Source of the DNA: Gammaproteobacteria bacterium
GTDB lineage: Bacteria > Pseudomonadota > Gammaproteobacteria > Pseudomonadales > Azotimanducaceae_A
DNA length: 6,269 nucleotides
Assembly (NCBI GenBank): GCA_026713405.1
Contig: JAPOON010000584.1
Coordinates: 1 to 6,269 of the forward strand
Direction: 5' to 3'
The notes under the pieces were generated by a model. That model was not told where the DNA came from. It made no database searches and saw only the letters and a program-made list of their open reading frames with translations. A program made the position numbers and the translations under genes. The number at the start of each line of letters is the position of its first letter. Within the stretch, counting starts at the first letter, position 1. Shown here one piece after another: positions 5,854 through 6,269 of the stretch.

Positions 5854-6269
5854 TTGAGCGACCTGCTGAAAGCGGTCGACGAGGCGGCCGCCGTGGAACG
5901 CCTGCACGACCTCCGGTGCACCGACGGGCTGCCCGTCATCGTGCCGACGGAAGCGCGGGTTGCCCGGATGGTGCTGGCCGGCGGCCTCGACCGCGACCTC
6001 GTTCTCGGCGAGATGGGCCCCGCCAGGGGAGCTGCCACCGTCGAGAAGGTCGCTGTCGCTGCCGTCATGGCCGGCTGCCTGCCCGACCACATGACGGTGG
6101 TGATCGCTGCCGTGCGAGCCGTCCTGGACCCACGCTTCGATCTGACGGAAATGCAGTCCACCACCCACTGCACGGCGCCGCTGATCATCGTCAACGGCCC
6201 GGCAAGGCATTGGTGCGGCCCCATCGCCTCCGGGTTCGGCGCCCTGGGCCCCGGCCACCGCGCCAACGC
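5854..6269 (+). CDS. Conserved UGSC-associated protein of unknown function, 5' part
   Basis: An open frame runs to the right edge: 138 codons of a longer gene. Residues 15-32 read 'ERLHDLRCTDGLPVIVPT'. 'TVEKVAVAAVMAGCLPDH' (62-79) and 'STTHCTAPLIIVNGP' (102-116) follow, then a Gly-rich stretch 'GFGALGPGHRAN' at the edge. I recognise this pattern ('GLPV..PT', 'T.EK.A.NAVMAGC.PE...V', 'ATTH..APL.IVNGP', 'G.G.RANAT') from conserved proteins commonly found beside UGSC genes. Most are annotated only as hypothetical, and I know no established function. The only standard start codon after the in-frame TGA at 5791-5793 and before conserved sequence is TTG 5854-5856. It has no clear Shine-Dalgarno sequence, so the start or an upstream sequencing error is open to doubt. 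The spacing and orientation suggest cotranscription with the selenoprotein gene. The Cys residues at 75, 106 and 121 could serve redox or metal binding, but this is speculative. The C-terminus is outside the window. Confidence 0.75.
   Translation, partial: MSDLLKAVDEAAAVERLHDLRCTDGLPVIVPTEARVARMVLAGGLDRDLVLGEMGPARGAATVEKVAVAAVMAGCLPDHMTVVIAAVRAVLDPRFDLTEMQSTTHCTAPLIIVNGPARHWCGPIASGFGALGPGHRAN

Noticed and set aside
5587..6258. 223-codon minus-strand frame opposite the selenoprotein end and its partner
   Set aside because: It is antisense to two frames with recognisable family motifs, and its translation is Gly/Arg/Ala-rich with no motif, typical of a shadow frame.

Overview
The window is GC-rich DNA that looks like an uncultured Gram-negative bacterium, most likely a pseudomonadote. 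The clade is an inference. It rests on GC-ending codons and on a relic of a TonB-dependent receptor plug, a protein type found only in bacteria with an outer membrane. No ribosomal or other marker gene is present to fix the taxonomy.

Left part (1 to about 2950), accessory DNA. A tyrosine-recombinase (integrase) gene runs leftwards off the window; only its N-terminal core-binding part is here. Its reading frame stays open upstream to about 986 and includes a start with a better ribosome-binding site at 824. After a stretch with no clear gene (825-1194) comes a divergent gene (1195-2952) for a 585-residue protein that I do not recognise. It contains a clear internal duplication. The pairing of integrase and orphan gene suggests the edge of an integrated element.

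Middle (2953-3202). This convergent intergenic region holds the relic of a TonB-dependent receptor plug start and two strong inverted repeats, with no intact gene.

Right part (3203-6269), metabolic or redox genes. Two genes read leftwards: a ThuA-like domain protein (4362-5162) and then a luciferase-like flavin-dependent oxidoreductase (3203-4231), possibly one transcription unit. Divergent from them, starting 63 bases away, is the most notable gene: a UGSC-family selenoprotein (5226-5753). Its in-frame TGA at 5511 is followed at once by Gly-Ser-Cys codons and by a hairpin that fits the bacterial SECIS pattern. A standard gene caller would split it into two unrelated short ORFs. It is followed by the 5' part of a gene for a conserved protein (5854 to the right edge) of a type I recall next to UGSC genes. 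The pair probably forms a small redox operon that depends on selenocysteine machinery encoded elsewhere in the genome.
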